DNA from: Janthinobacterium sp. FW305-129
Lineage (GTDB): Bacteria; Pseudomonadota; Gammaproteobacteria; Burkholderiales; Burkholderiaceae_D
Assembly (NCBI RefSeq): GCF_020858115.1
Contig: NZ_JACYMM010000001.1
Coordinates: forward strand, 248,001 to 312,000
Direction: 5' to 3'
DNA length: 64,000 nucleotides
A model generated the notes under the pieces. That model worked only from the letters and a program-made list of their open reading frames with translations. It was not told where the DNA came from and ran no database searches. The position numbers and the translations under genes were made by a program. Shown piece after piece: positions 54,009 to 61,822 of the stretch. Position 1 is the stretch's first letter; every line of letters begins with the position of its first letter.

Positions 54009-54818
54009 TCAGGCCAGGCGCAGGTCCTTGCGCAAGCCCGCGTCCATCAGCGCAGCGGGCAGGAAGCGGCGCATCAGGCGCAGGCGTGCCGCCAGCGGCC
54101 CGGCCGTGTAGCGCAATTTCGGCCGGCTTGCCCGGGCCGCCGCCAGGACGGTATCGGCCACGACGCCAGGGCCATCGGCGCCGGCCATCAGCGTTTGCAG
54201 CCGGCGCGTGACGTCCGCGCGCACTTGCCGGTAGGCGGACAGCGGGCTATCGGGCGCCAGCAGATTGGCTTCGAACGTGGTTTTCGTATAGGCCGGTTCG
54301 ATGACGCTGGCGCGGATGCCCCAGCCCCGTATTTCGTGATCGAGCGATTCCGTGTAGCCCTCGATGGCGTGCTTGGTGGCGGCATACAGCGCGCCGTAGG
54401 GCATGGGCAGGAAGCCCACGACGGAACCGATATTGAGGATGCGCCCGCCGCCCTGGGCCCGCATGTGCGGCAGCACGGCCAGGGTCATGCGCACGACGCC
54501 ATGGAAATTCGTGTCGAAGATGGCTTGCGCCTGCGCCATGCTGCTTTCCTCGGCGCCCGCCGGCGCCACGCCGAAGCCGGCGTTGTTCACCAGCAGGTCG
54601 ATGCGGCCTTCGCGCCGTATTACCTCGGCCACGGCGGCAGCGACCGAGGCATCGCTGGTGACATCGAGCGCCAGCATCGCATGGCCGGATGCGGCCGCCT
54701 GGTCGCCGCGGCGGCTGGTGCCGTACACCGTGTAGCCCGCTTGCGCCAGGCCTTGGGCCGAGGCGGCGCCGATGCCGGACGAGGCGCCGGTGACCAGGGC
54801 AATCTTCTTGTTGTTCAT
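54009..54818 (-). CDS. Short-chain dehydrogenase/reductase (SDR)
   Basis: A 269-residue classical SDR oxidoreductase. The cofactor motif TGASSGIGAASAQG, NNAGFG, the catalytic Ser in NIGSVVGFLP and the catalytic YAATK (Tyr-x-x-x-Lys) are all present. The substrate is unknown. AAGGAACTGCC precedes the ATG. An operator-like inverted repeat sits 30-50 bases upstream (54848-54867) and matches one at the start of the upstream TetR gene, so this gene and the quinone reductase after it are probably repressed by that regulator. Confidence 0.9.
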   Translation of the reverse strand: MNNKKIALVTGASSGIGAASAQGLAQAGYTVYGTSRRGDQAAASGHAMLALDVTSDASVAAAVAEVIRREGRIDLLVNNAGFGVAPAGAEESSMAQAQAIFDTNFHGVVRMTLAVLPHMRAQGGGRILNIGSVVGFLPMPYGALYAATKHAIEGYTESLDHEIRGWGIRASVIEPAYTKTTFEANLLAPDSPLSAYRQVRADVTRRLQTLMAGADGPGVVADTVLAAARASRPKLRYTAGPLAARLRLMRRFLPAALMDAGLRKDLRLA

Positions 54819-54847
54819 GGCAGTTCCTTCACTGGTGGAGAGTACAA

Positions 54848-54867
54848 AATATGATGATCGTCATATT
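54848..54867. promoter_or_regulatory. Operator-like inverted repeat upstream of the SDR gene
   Basis: AATATGA-TGATCG-TCATATT: 7-bp perfect arms around a 6-base centre. The core ATGATGATCGTCATAT is identical at 14 of 16 positions to the site at 55524-55539 over the TetR start. Binding by the adjacent TetR is inferred from the shared sequence. Confidence 0.65.
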
Positions 54868-54875
54868 GTAGTTTG

Positions 54876-54902
54876 AAAAAAAAGCCCGGGGCGAACCCGG
54901 GC
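54876..54902 (-). terminator. Terminator after the TetR gene
   Basis: On the minus strand, stem GCCCGGG/CCCGGGC with loop TTCGC is followed by eight T. It lies immediately after the stop of the TetR gene, which ends at 54911, and separates it from the SDR gene. Confidence 0.85.
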
Positions 54903-54910
54903 CATGGGCG

Positions 54911-55525
54911 TTACGGCTGATTTGCATCTTGAAACTGCGCCAGGGTGGCCGCGCACAGGGCGTCCGACAGGGCCGGCTCGTCGACGGCGCGCGCCAGGAT
55001 GGTGGTGCCGATCATGGCGCACACCGTCGCCATCGCTTGCGCGTGCGCTTCGGGCTGGCCCCAGTTCGGCAACTGGCGCGCGAACAGGTCGATCATTTCC
55101 TTGATGTGGATGGTGGCGGCGCGCCGCACCTCGGGCGCTTGGCGCGGCATTTCCGAACCCAGCGCCGACACGGGGCAGCCTACCTCGATGGCGGCGATGT
55201 GTTCGGGCGACAGGTAGGCGGCCAGCATGGCTTGCAGGGCCTGGCCGGGCGGGGCGCTGGCGGCCACCCTGGCCGCCAGCGCCACCGCTTCGGCGCCAGC
55301 GCGGTCGCCCGCTTCGGCCAGCAGCGCGTCGCGCGAGGCGAAATGCGCATAGAAGCCGCCGTGCGTCAGGCCCGCTTCCTTCATGATGTCGGCCACGCCC
55401 GTGCCCGCATAGCCGCTGCGGCGGATGGCGCGCGTGGCCACCTCGACGATGCGTTCGTGGGTGGCTTCCTTGCGGCTGTGCGCCGGGGATTTCTTGTCAG
55501 ATGATTGGTTGGATGAGTTCTGCAT
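54911..55525 (-). CDS. TetR/AcrR-family regulator
   Basis: A 204-residue TetR-type repressor with the helix-turn-helix at about residues 22-65 (RIVEVATRAIRRSGYAGTG then KEAGLTHGGFYAHFASRDALL). It resembles the AcuR/NemR-like group that responds to reactive electrophiles, but the ligand cannot be read. The ATG at 55525 is used; further in-frame starts upstream add only a few residues. An operator-like repeat covers the start codon, suggesting autorepression, with a matching site before the SDR gene downstream. Confidence 0.87.
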   Translation of the reverse strand: MQNSSNQSSDKKSPAHSRKEATHERIVEVATRAIRRSGYAGTGVADIMKEAGLTHGGFYAHFASRDALLAEAGDRAGAEAVALAARVAASAPPGQALQAMLAAYLSPEHIAAIEVGCPVSALGSEMPRQAPEVRRAATIHIKEMIDLFARQLPNWGQPEAHAQAMATVCAMIGTTILARAVDEPALSDALCAATLAQFQDANQP

Positions 55526-55539
55526 GATGGTCATCATAT
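55524..55539. promoter_or_regulatory. Operator-like repeat overlapping the TetR start
   Basis: ATGATGGTCATCATAT, with ATGATG/CATCAT arms. It differs at two positions from the core of the site at 54848-54867 and overlaps the start codon of the TetR gene on the minus strand, consistent with autorepression. Confidence 0.6.
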
Positions 55540-55621
55540 CGCAGTTTTCAAAACCGCGCAGGGCCTGTGCCGGCAAAAGGCGCTACGATAGACGCTATCG
55601 ACATGCGACCAGGAGCGACAG

Positions 55622-56008
55622 ATGGCAACTATTCAAATGGCAACTATTCCAGCGGCAGCGACGGAACACCTGTTTTCCTACGGCACCTTGCAGCAGCCCG
55701 AGGTGCAACTGGCCACCTTCGGCCGATTGCTCGACAGCCGGCCCGACCGCTTGCCCGGCTACCGTCTGGCATTGCTGGCCATCGACGATGCGCAGGTGGT
55801 GGCGACCAGCGGCAAGACGCATCATCCGATCGCCTCGCGCAGCACGATTCCGACGGATGGCGTGCCGGGCGCCGTGCTGACCGTCTCGCTGGAGGAATTG
55901 CGGCAGGCGGACGGCTACGAGGTGGCCGATTACCGGCGCGAGCGCGTCACTCTGGCGTCGGGCATGCAAGCCTGGGCCTATGTGGATGCGCGCGATGCGC
56001 CGCGGTGA
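55622..56008 (+). CDS. AIG2-like/gamma-glutamylcyclotransferase-fold protein
   Basis: A 128-residue protein of the GGCT/AIG2 fold. The substrate loop FSYGTLQQPEVQ and the downstream glutamate in DGYEVADYRRERVTL are present, as in gamma-glutamylamine or gamma-glutamyl cyclotransferases. The exact reaction is not evident. AGGAG lies 6 bases before the ATG. The first codons carry a tandem duplication of ATGGCAACTATTC, giving MATIQMATIP. Confidence 0.83.
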   Translation: MATIQMATIPAAATEHLFSYGTLQQPEVQLATFGRLLDSRPDRLPGYRLALLAIDDAQVVATSGKTHHPIASRSTIPTDGVPGAVLTVSLEELRQADGYEVADYRRERVTLASGMQAWAYVDARDAPR

Positions 56009-56121
56009 GGCAGTGCAGGGGGGAGATCATGCAGGCAGTCGAATGGCTCGACTTTAATGCGCCGGAGAATCAAGCGGCAGCCGCTATTTTTCCGGCGCCG
56101 CCTGATTTTTAAATCAACAGA

Positions 56122-56526
56122 TTAGCTTTTCAGGCTGCAGAAGGAAGCATAGTGGTCCTGCGTGTAATAGCGTTCCACCAGCTTGCGTTTACCCGCCGGT
56201 GTTTGCACGAGCAATACGGCGCGATGCGATCCGGCCCCGCCATCGCCGCCGATACCCAGATAGTATTCATAATAAACCTCGTCCTTGCCGGCGGCGGGAA
56301 GGCGGCCTTCATTGTTATTGAAGACGGTATTGCCCGCACCACCGGCCACCGCGCTCGCCTTCGCATTGCGGTAGGCGTCATATTCGCTGTTTTTCGGGGT
56401 GGGCAGGGTTTTGCTCGGTTCCCGTTTGCCGCAGTCGGGGATTTTCGCCGCATAGGCATGGGACGATAACAGGGCGCCTGCCACAATAAGACCCAGCGAC
56501 CAGATTGTTGTGCGTTGAGCGTTCAT
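56122..56526 (-). CDS. Secreted guanyl-specific ribonuclease (RNase Sa/barnase family)
   Basis: A 134-residue exported ribonuclease with a signal peptide ending near residue 27 (SSHAYAA). The family layout NTVFNNNEGRLPAAG, YYEYYLGIGG, HRAVLLV and RYYTQDHYASFC matches the microbial N1/T1/Sa RNases. Probable catalytic residues are Glu87, Arg102 and His125. Cys32 and Cys130 are placed as in the Sa disulfide. It would cleave single-stranded RNA after G in the periplasm or outside the cell. No barstar-like inhibitor gene is seen nearby, which fits a secreted enzyme kept out of the cytoplasm. Confidence 0.85.
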   Translation of the reverse strand: MNAQRTTIWSLGLIVAGALLSSHAYAAKIPDCGKREPSKTLPTPKNSEYDAYRNAKASAVAGGAGNTVFNNNEGRLPAAGKDEVYYEYYLGIGGDGGAGSHRAVLLVQTPAGKRKLVERYYTQDHYASFCSLKS

Positions 56527-56921
56527 CGATAAACTTTCGTTAGTGGTGCATGCAATGGAAATAGTTTGTGATACAGCCAGTGTCCGGCGAACGGCAGCAT
56601 CGCCGCAATATCGAATATAGTTAAATTTTTGAAAATATTACTATCCAATTGTCACATGCTGAAAAATATTTTCATTTCCGCTTGCTAGAAACTGGACGGG
56701 AGCGGAGCGAATGGTAAAACAGGTGGCATGGAAAATGCGGAGAAAAATAAATAAGGTGCGGGGAGATTGACGAAGTCAGCGGTGGTTATTTCCATGGGCG
56801 TGACAAAGTTTGAGTTTTTTTGATTGTCAATTCGTTATTCTATGAGGAAGTTATAGAGATTTTGAATCAAGAATGCATTCATTCTTTTCTCGTTAATCAT
56901 TTACTTCTGATAGGAATCCGC
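56527..56921. other. AT-rich intergenic region upstream of the amidohydrolase gene
   Basis: These 395 bases lie between the divergent ribonuclease and amidohydrolase genes and are visibly more AT-rich than their surroundings. They must hold both promoters. An inverted repeat occurs at 56630-56674. I see no gene or RNA in it. Confidence 0.6.
56630..56674. repeat. Inverted repeat in the ribonuclease/amidohydrolase intergenic region
   Basis: TGAAAATATT at 56630-56639 and AATATTTTCA at 56665-56674 are perfect 10-bp inverted arms separated by 25 bases. It could be a regulatory site or a weak hairpin. Confidence 0.5.
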
Positions 56922-58784
56922 ATGAGCCATGAGCACCTCGGTTGCGCCTGCTGCAACCTGCCTCACCTGCCGGCATGGACCGCTGGCCTGTTGCCGGACA
57001 CCGCAGCCGGCGGTGAACTCGATGCGGCGTTTCAACAAGCGTATTCCCGGCACGCCCGGACACTGGCGCCGCAAGCCACCATCTTCCATAACGGTGTCAT
57101 TCACACCATGGCCAGCGGCGGCAGCAAGCGGGTGGAGGCCGTGGGCATCGCCGGCGGCACCATCATGGCCACGGGCACGCTGCACGACGTGCGCCAGGCC
57201 ATGCAGGCGCATGCGTTGCGCGAGGTGGATCTGGATGGCCGCACCTTGCTGCCCGGCTTCGTCGAACCCCATATGCACGTGCTGCCCAGCGCGCTGTACA
57301 GGAGCTGGCTGCCGCTCACGCCCTTCCAGCAGCCCCCGCGGCAACAGGAGCTGGATCCGGAGTACAGTTTCCACAGCATCAGCCGGCAGATCGGCAAAGC
57401 GCTGGACCAGCCGGACACGCTGCCGAAAGACAAGGGTGGCAAGCCCTGGGTGCTCGGTTTCGGCGTCGATCCGTCGCTGATGCTCGATTGGGAAGACATC
57501 ACCGTCACGCAACTGGACCCGCTCAGCAGCACGGTGCCCATCCTGCTGATGAACTCGTCCGGCCACCTTGCCTATCTGAATACCGCTGCGCTGAACGCGG
57601 CTGGCATCACGGACACCCCTTCCGGGGTGCTGACCGAGATCAACATCGCCAAGGCGCTGCAGGCCGCGCCGCAACCGAGGCTGCTGGAATTCGTGGCCAG
57701 CCTGAAGCAGGTGCTGGACAACGCTTCCGCCATGGGCCTTACCACCGTATTCGATGCCGGCCTGGGTGCCACCGAGCACCCGCAGCTGGAAATCGGCCTG
57801 CTGAAACTGGCGGCCCTCCTGGGGCCCGTGCGCATCGGCGCCGCGCTGTTTACCAAACCCGAAGAACAGGCGCTGGACGAGTGGCTGCAGCACTACACGC
57901 CGGACCTGGACAGCCACGGCGACCAGCGTTTCAGCATCAAGGCGATCAAGCTGATCGCGGATGGCTCGAACCAGGGCTTGACGGGCTACCAGAACGAACC
58001 CTATGCCTGTGCGCATGAGCACTCCGTGCCCGGGGTGCCGGACACTGGCCTGAGCAACTATCCCGTGACATCCGTGTTCACCAGCATGCTGGACAAGGCG
58101 GTGGGGCACGGCTGGCCCGTGCTGGTGCACGCCAACGGCGACAAGGCGGTGGACTATGTGCTGGACAGCTACCGGCAGGTCTTGACGCCACGGCCGGGCA
58201 TCCTCAGCGAAGAGGAGGCGCAAAAGCGGCGCCAGCTGCGGCTGCGCGTGGAACACGCATCGCTGCTGGATGACGCGGCAATCGACAAGATGGCGGAACT
58301 GCAACTGAACCCCAGTTTCCTCATCGGCCACGTCGGCTACTGGGGACACACCTTCCAGCGCACCATTTTTGGCCAGGAGCGGGTCCAGATGCTGGACCGC
58401 TGCCAGTCGGCATTGAATGCCGGGATGCGCATCAGCCTGCATTCGGACCATTTCGTCTCGCCGCTGGGGCCCTTGCGCATGATGGAGCAGGCCGTGTTCC
58501 GCACCATGGAAGCCGCGCCAGGGAAAGAGGTGCTGAACCAGGACGAGTGCCTGAGCCGCATGGCGGCCTTGCGCGCCGTCACGCTCGATGCCGCCTGGCA
58601 CTGCCACCTCGACCACTTGGTCGGCTCGCTGGAAGCCGGCAAGCGGGCCGACCTGGTGATCCTGGCGCAAGACCCGCTGGACGAAAGCGTGCGCAAGCTG
58701 CGCGACATCGCGGTGGAGGAGACCTGGCTGGCGGGAGTGAAAGTACACGGCAACAACAAGTCGTCGGGCGCCATGGCGCAGTAA
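56922..58784 (+). CDS. Amidohydrolase family protein (YtcJ-like)
   Basis: A 620-residue amidohydrolase of the YtcJ/N-substituted formamide deformylase-like branch. Metal-binding features include GFVEPHMHVLPSA, with the first His pair, plus VLVHANGDKAV, RVEHASLLD and HSDHFVSPLGP. The C-terminal KRADLVILAQDPL is the usual beta-domain end. It probably hydrolyses an amide, carbamate or cyclic imide; the substrate is not known. AGGAAT lies about six bases before the ATG at 56922. A CxC pair near the N-terminus (GCACCNLPHLP) is unusual. Confidence 0.87.
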   Translation: MSHEHLGCACCNLPHLPAWTAGLLPDTAAGGELDAAFQQAYSRHARTLAPQATIFHNGVIHTMASGGSKRVEAVGIAGGTIMATGTLHDVRQAMQAHALREVDLDGRTLLPGFVEPHMHVLPSALYRSWLPLTPFQQPPRQQELDPEYSFHSISRQIGKALDQPDTLPKDKGGKPWVLGFGVDPSLMLDWEDITVTQLDPLSSTVPILLMNSSGHLAYLNTAALNAAGITDTPSGVLTEINIAKALQAAPQPRLLEFVASLKQVLDNASAMGLTTVFDAGLGATEHPQLEIGLLKLAALLGPVRIGAALFTKPEEQALDEWLQHYTPDLDSHGDQRFSIKAIKLIADGSNQGLTGYQNEPYACAHEHSVPGVPDTGLSNYPVTSVFTSMLDKAVGHGWPVLVHANGDKAVDYVLDSYRQVLTPRPGILSEEEAQKRRQLRLRVEHASLLDDAAIDKMAELQLNPSFLIGHVGYWGHTFQRTIFGQERVQMLDRCQSALNAGMRISLHSDHFVSPLGPLRMMEQAVFRTMEAAPGKEVLNQDECLSRMAALRAVTLDAAWHCHLDHLVGSLEAGKRADLVILAQDPLDESVRKLRDIAVEETWLAGVKVHGNNKSSGAMAQ

Positions 58785-58800
58785 GCGGCCGCAATGCAAC

Positions 58801-58834
58801 AGCCCCCGATGGCTGCAGGCAGCGATCGGGGGCT
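58801..58834. terminator. Candidate terminator between the amidohydrolase and iron permease genes
   Basis: A 10-bp perfect stem (AGCCCCCGAT/ATCGGGGGCT) with a 14-base loop in the convergent intergenic region, 17 bases after the amidohydrolase stop. No clear T-run follows on either side, so termination may be weak. Confidence 0.4.
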
Positions 58835-58880
58835 GGCGGAAACGCCCGTGCCGGCGCGTTTCAGGGATGAAGCTTCAAGC

Positions 58881-60824
58881 TCAGGCCAGCTTGTGCTTGC
58901 CTGCCGAGTAGCGGTTCCAGCCGTAGCCGGTGGCGATGATGGCCAGGATGGCCGCCTGCGCCAGCAGGGTTTCCGCCGTGGGCAGGATGCCCAGCAAGTC
59001 GATGCGCATGAAATCGACGGGGGTGACGCCGACCCAGCCCGCTTCCTGCAGCGCGGCCACGCCTTTGCCCATCAATATCACGGCCAGCACGGCCACGAAG
59101 GCGGACGTCCACGAGAAGAACTTGCCAATCGGCATGCGGGCGCTGGTGCGCAGCAAGGCCCAGGCGATCACCACCAGCAGCACGATGGCCGCCAGGAAGC
59201 CGCCCAGCAGGGCGCCGCCGTTGCCGTCCGCCGCCAGGGCGGAATAGAACAGCACGGTTTCAAACACTTCGCGGTAGACGGCGATGAAGGCCAGGGCGAA
59301 CAGGCCCCAGGCGGAGCGCCGCGTCATGGCCGCCGTGAGTTTCTCGTGCAAATATTCCTGCCAGCGCCCGGCGCTGCTCTTCTGGTGCATCCACAGGCCC
59401 ACGCTGAGCAGGACCAGGGCGGCAAACACGGAACCGAGCCCTTCGCTCACCTCGCGGCTGGCGCCGCTGATGGTCACCAGATAGGTTGCCGCCACCCACG
59501 TCAGGGCGCCCGCCACCAGGGCGCTGATCCAGCCGCCATGCACGTAGGGCATGACGTCGCTGCGCTTGGCCTTGCGCAGGAAGGCGATGATGCCGATCAC
59601 GATCAGCAGCGCTTCCACGCCTTCGCGCAGCAGGATCGTCAGGGCGCCGACAAAAGTCGTCATCGGGTCGGCCTTGGCGTCGCCCAGTTCCGCTTCCACG
59701 TGGGTAAACAGTTGCTGCAGCTTGTCGCCGGCCGCCTCGGCGTCGGCCACCGTGCCTTTTGCAACGGCGGAACGGTAGGCCAGCATGGCGTTTTCCACGG
59801 CCAGCAGCAGGGATTTGTTGCGCGCGCCGACCATCGGTTCGATCGGCTCGAAACCGTCCAGGTAGGCCGACAGGCCCAGGCGCGTGGCGCCCGCGCGGTC
59901 GCCCGCGCGCATGGCGGCCAGGCTTTCGGCCAGGCGCAGGCGCGACAGGGCCAGGCCCGCGGGCTTGTGCGCCTCGGCCTTGTCCGGGTGGCTGCGCAGG
60001 TACGCCGTCAGCGCATGCGCCTCGTCCGCGCCCAGCTTGGCGGCCGCCGCTTCCTGCGTCACGGTCGTCACGGCGGCCAGGTCCGCGTACAGTTGTTTGG
60101 CCCGTGGATCGTCTTGCCACAGCTTTTCGCCGTGCGTGCGCGCCGCCGCGTCGTGCGACATGCCGCCCACAAAGAAGGCCAGGTCCCAGCGTTCGTTCTC
60201 GGACAGCTGGCCGAAACTGGCCATCGAGGTACCGGCCACGCCTTGCGAAATGACCTGGTACAGCGCCATCACGCTGCGCGACTGGGCCCGCTCGGCATCC
60301 GTGAAGGCGATCGGTTTCGGTTCCAGGCTGGCCGCCAGCGGACCATCGCCGCCGCCGGCCACTCCGTGGCAGGAAGCGCACTGGGCCGCATACAGGGCCG
60401 CGCCGCGCATCAGGTTGGGCAGTACCTTCGGCGCCACGGGTATCGGATAGGCGGCGATCAGCAAGCCGTTCGCGTGGTGCGCCAGGCGCTTGACGTCCGC
60501 GCCGTCCGCCTTGGCGACGACGGCCGTGCGCAATTGCGCGATGGCGGCGGCAATGGCCGCCTTCGAGGCATGGGCGGGCAGGGCGGCGATCTGCGTCGTC
60601 GCGTTGTCCGTGAAATCGAGCATTTCCGCGTATTCCGCTTCGCTGACCACCTTGCCGTGCTCGACGGCACCGCTGTAATCGACGGCAACATAATCGATCA
60701 ATTGCCACAATTGCTTGGCGCCTGCGCCAGGATCGGTCGCCTGCGCCTGCGCGCTTCCGGCCAGCAGCAGGGTCGCGGCCATGAGCGGATAACACACGAG
60801 CCATTTCTTCATAGAACTGAACAT
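58881..60824 (-). CDS. FTR1/EfeU-type iron permease fused to a cytochrome c domain
   Basis: A 647-residue protein with a signal peptide (LMAATLLLAGSAQAQ), a periplasmic domain with the haem c site CASCHGVAGGGDGP near residues 155-170, and a C-terminal FTR1 permease of about seven helices. Two ferric-ion motifs are present: LREGVEALL and AVYREVFETVL (RExxE). FTR1 proteins import Fe3+ after oxidation of Fe2+; the cytochrome domain may take the electron, replacing a separate ferroxidase. The start at 60824 has GAGAATGAGAA upstream; 60812 is the alternative. A Fur-like site overlaps this start. Confidence 0.87.
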   Translation of the reverse strand: MFSSMKKWLVCYPLMAATLLLAGSAQAQATDPGAGAKQLWQLIDYVAVDYSGAVEHGKVVSEAEYAEMLDFTDNATTQIAALPAHASKAAIAAAIAQLRTAVVAKADGADVKRLAHHANGLLIAAYPIPVAPKVLPNLMRGAALYAAQCASCHGVAGGGDGPLAASLEPKPIAFTDAERAQSRSVMALYQVISQGVAGTSMASFGQLSENERWDLAFFVGGMSHDAAARTHGEKLWQDDPRAKQLYADLAAVTTVTQEAAAAKLGADEAHALTAYLRSHPDKAEAHKPAGLALSRLRLAESLAAMRAGDRAGATRLGLSAYLDGFEPIEPMVGARNKSLLLAVENAMLAYRSAVAKGTVADAEAAGDKLQQLFTHVEAELGDAKADPMTTFVGALTILLREGVEALLIVIGIIAFLRKAKRSDVMPYVHGGWISALVAGALTWVAATYLVTISGASREVSEGLGSVFAALVLLSVGLWMHQKSSAGRWQEYLHEKLTAAMTRRSAWGLFALAFIAVYREVFETVLFYSALAADGNGGALLGGFLAAIVLLVVIAWALLRTSARMPIGKFFSWTSAFVAVLAVILMGKGVAALQEAGWVGVTPVDFMRIDLLGILPTAETLLAQAAILAIIATGYGWNRYSAGKHKLA

Positions 60825-60840
60825 GATTCTCATTCTCATT
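60822..60840 (-). promoter_or_regulatory. Fur box overlapping the iron permease start
   Basis: On the minus strand, AATGAGAATGAGAATCATG resembles the Fur consensus, with repeated GAGAAT hexamers and an ATCATG end. It covers the predicted ribosome-binding site and start of the FTR1 gene, placing Fur close to the translation start as well as the promoter. Confidence 0.7.
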
Positions 60841-61046
60841 TGTCGTTAACCCGGCGACTATAGGACAGACGGTGCGCAGTGTCAACGGCGCACGGCTGCG
60901 CGCGGGCCGAATAACGTGGGGGAATGAGCGATTCCGGTCGTGCGGCGCGCCGGCCTGGCGCCGGCGGCTGGGAGAGGAGGATGAATGCCGTCGTGGACGT
61001 GCGCGGCCCGTTGCCGTGGCGGACTGGCCGGGATTGCCGTATCAGG

Positions 61047-61739
61047 CTACTGCTTGGTGTACAGGCCCCTGGCCACGGCGCTGTCCACGCCGTCCACTTT
61101 CAGGCCGCCCTTGACGACGCGCAAGGCCAGCTTCTGGAAGGCCTGGCCCTGGAGCCACTTGGCGTCGGTGACGGCGAAGGCGGCGAGGCGGTCCTTGACG
61201 CGTTCGGGCGGCACGGCCAGCCATTGATAGTCGGCCTTTGATCCCTGGCGGCGCAAGCCGGCCCGCACCCAGCGCTCCGACGCCGGCATGCGCACGATGG
61301 CGTCGCCGTTCGCCACGCTGACGGCCGTGGCCGTCTTGCCGCTTTGCGCCTCGAACTTCACTTCCACGCCGGGCATCGGCCCCACCTGTGGGTAGCCGAC
61401 GATGGCCACCCACACGCCCGCTTCGGCGGGTTTCTGGATGCGCATTTCGTTTTCCTCGAACAGGCGGAACTGCGGCTCCTGGCCGCCGTTGCCCGCCACC
61501 AGGGTCACCAGGTCGCCGGCAACGCGCCACTCGCCGCTGGCTTGCTCGTCGGTATTGCCGTAACTCAGCATCCATTCGAACTTGCCGTCCTTTTTCAGCA
61601 GCAGTTCGGAACCCACTTCCATGACGCCTTGCAGGTAATAATGCCCGGGCAGGGAGGACGCGGCCGGTTCGGCCGCGCTGGCGGGGGCGGAAAAGGCGAG
61701 GGCGGCGCAGGCCAGCAAGCCGGAAAGAGATATTTTCAT
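61047..61739 (-). CDS. Secreted protein of unknown function
   Basis: A 230-residue protein with a signal peptide (MKISLSGLLACAALAFSAPASA). The mature part begins with a lipocalin-like stretch (GHYYLQGVMEVGSELLLKKDGKFEWMLSYG), so a beta-barrel is likely, and a basic C-terminal half follows. No family is recognised. AAAGGACACACCG precedes the ATG at 61739. Confidence 0.7.
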   Translation of the reverse strand: MKISLSGLLACAALAFSAPASAAEPAASSLPGHYYLQGVMEVGSELLLKKDGKFEWMLSYGNTDEQASGEWRVAGDLVTLVAGNGGQEPQFRLFEENEMRIQKPAEAGVWVAIVGYPQVGPMPGVEVKFEAQSGKTATAVSVANGDAIVRMPASERWVRAGLRRQGSKADYQWLAVPPERVKDRLAAFAVTDAKWLQGQAFQKLALRVVKGGLKVDGVDSAVARGLYTKQ

Positions 61740-61822
61740 CGGTGTGTCCTTTATGATATGCAATTATAGTAACAAAAATTTAATTGCCGTCGCACGACAC
61801 ACCGGCGCAGTTGGCGTGCCGC

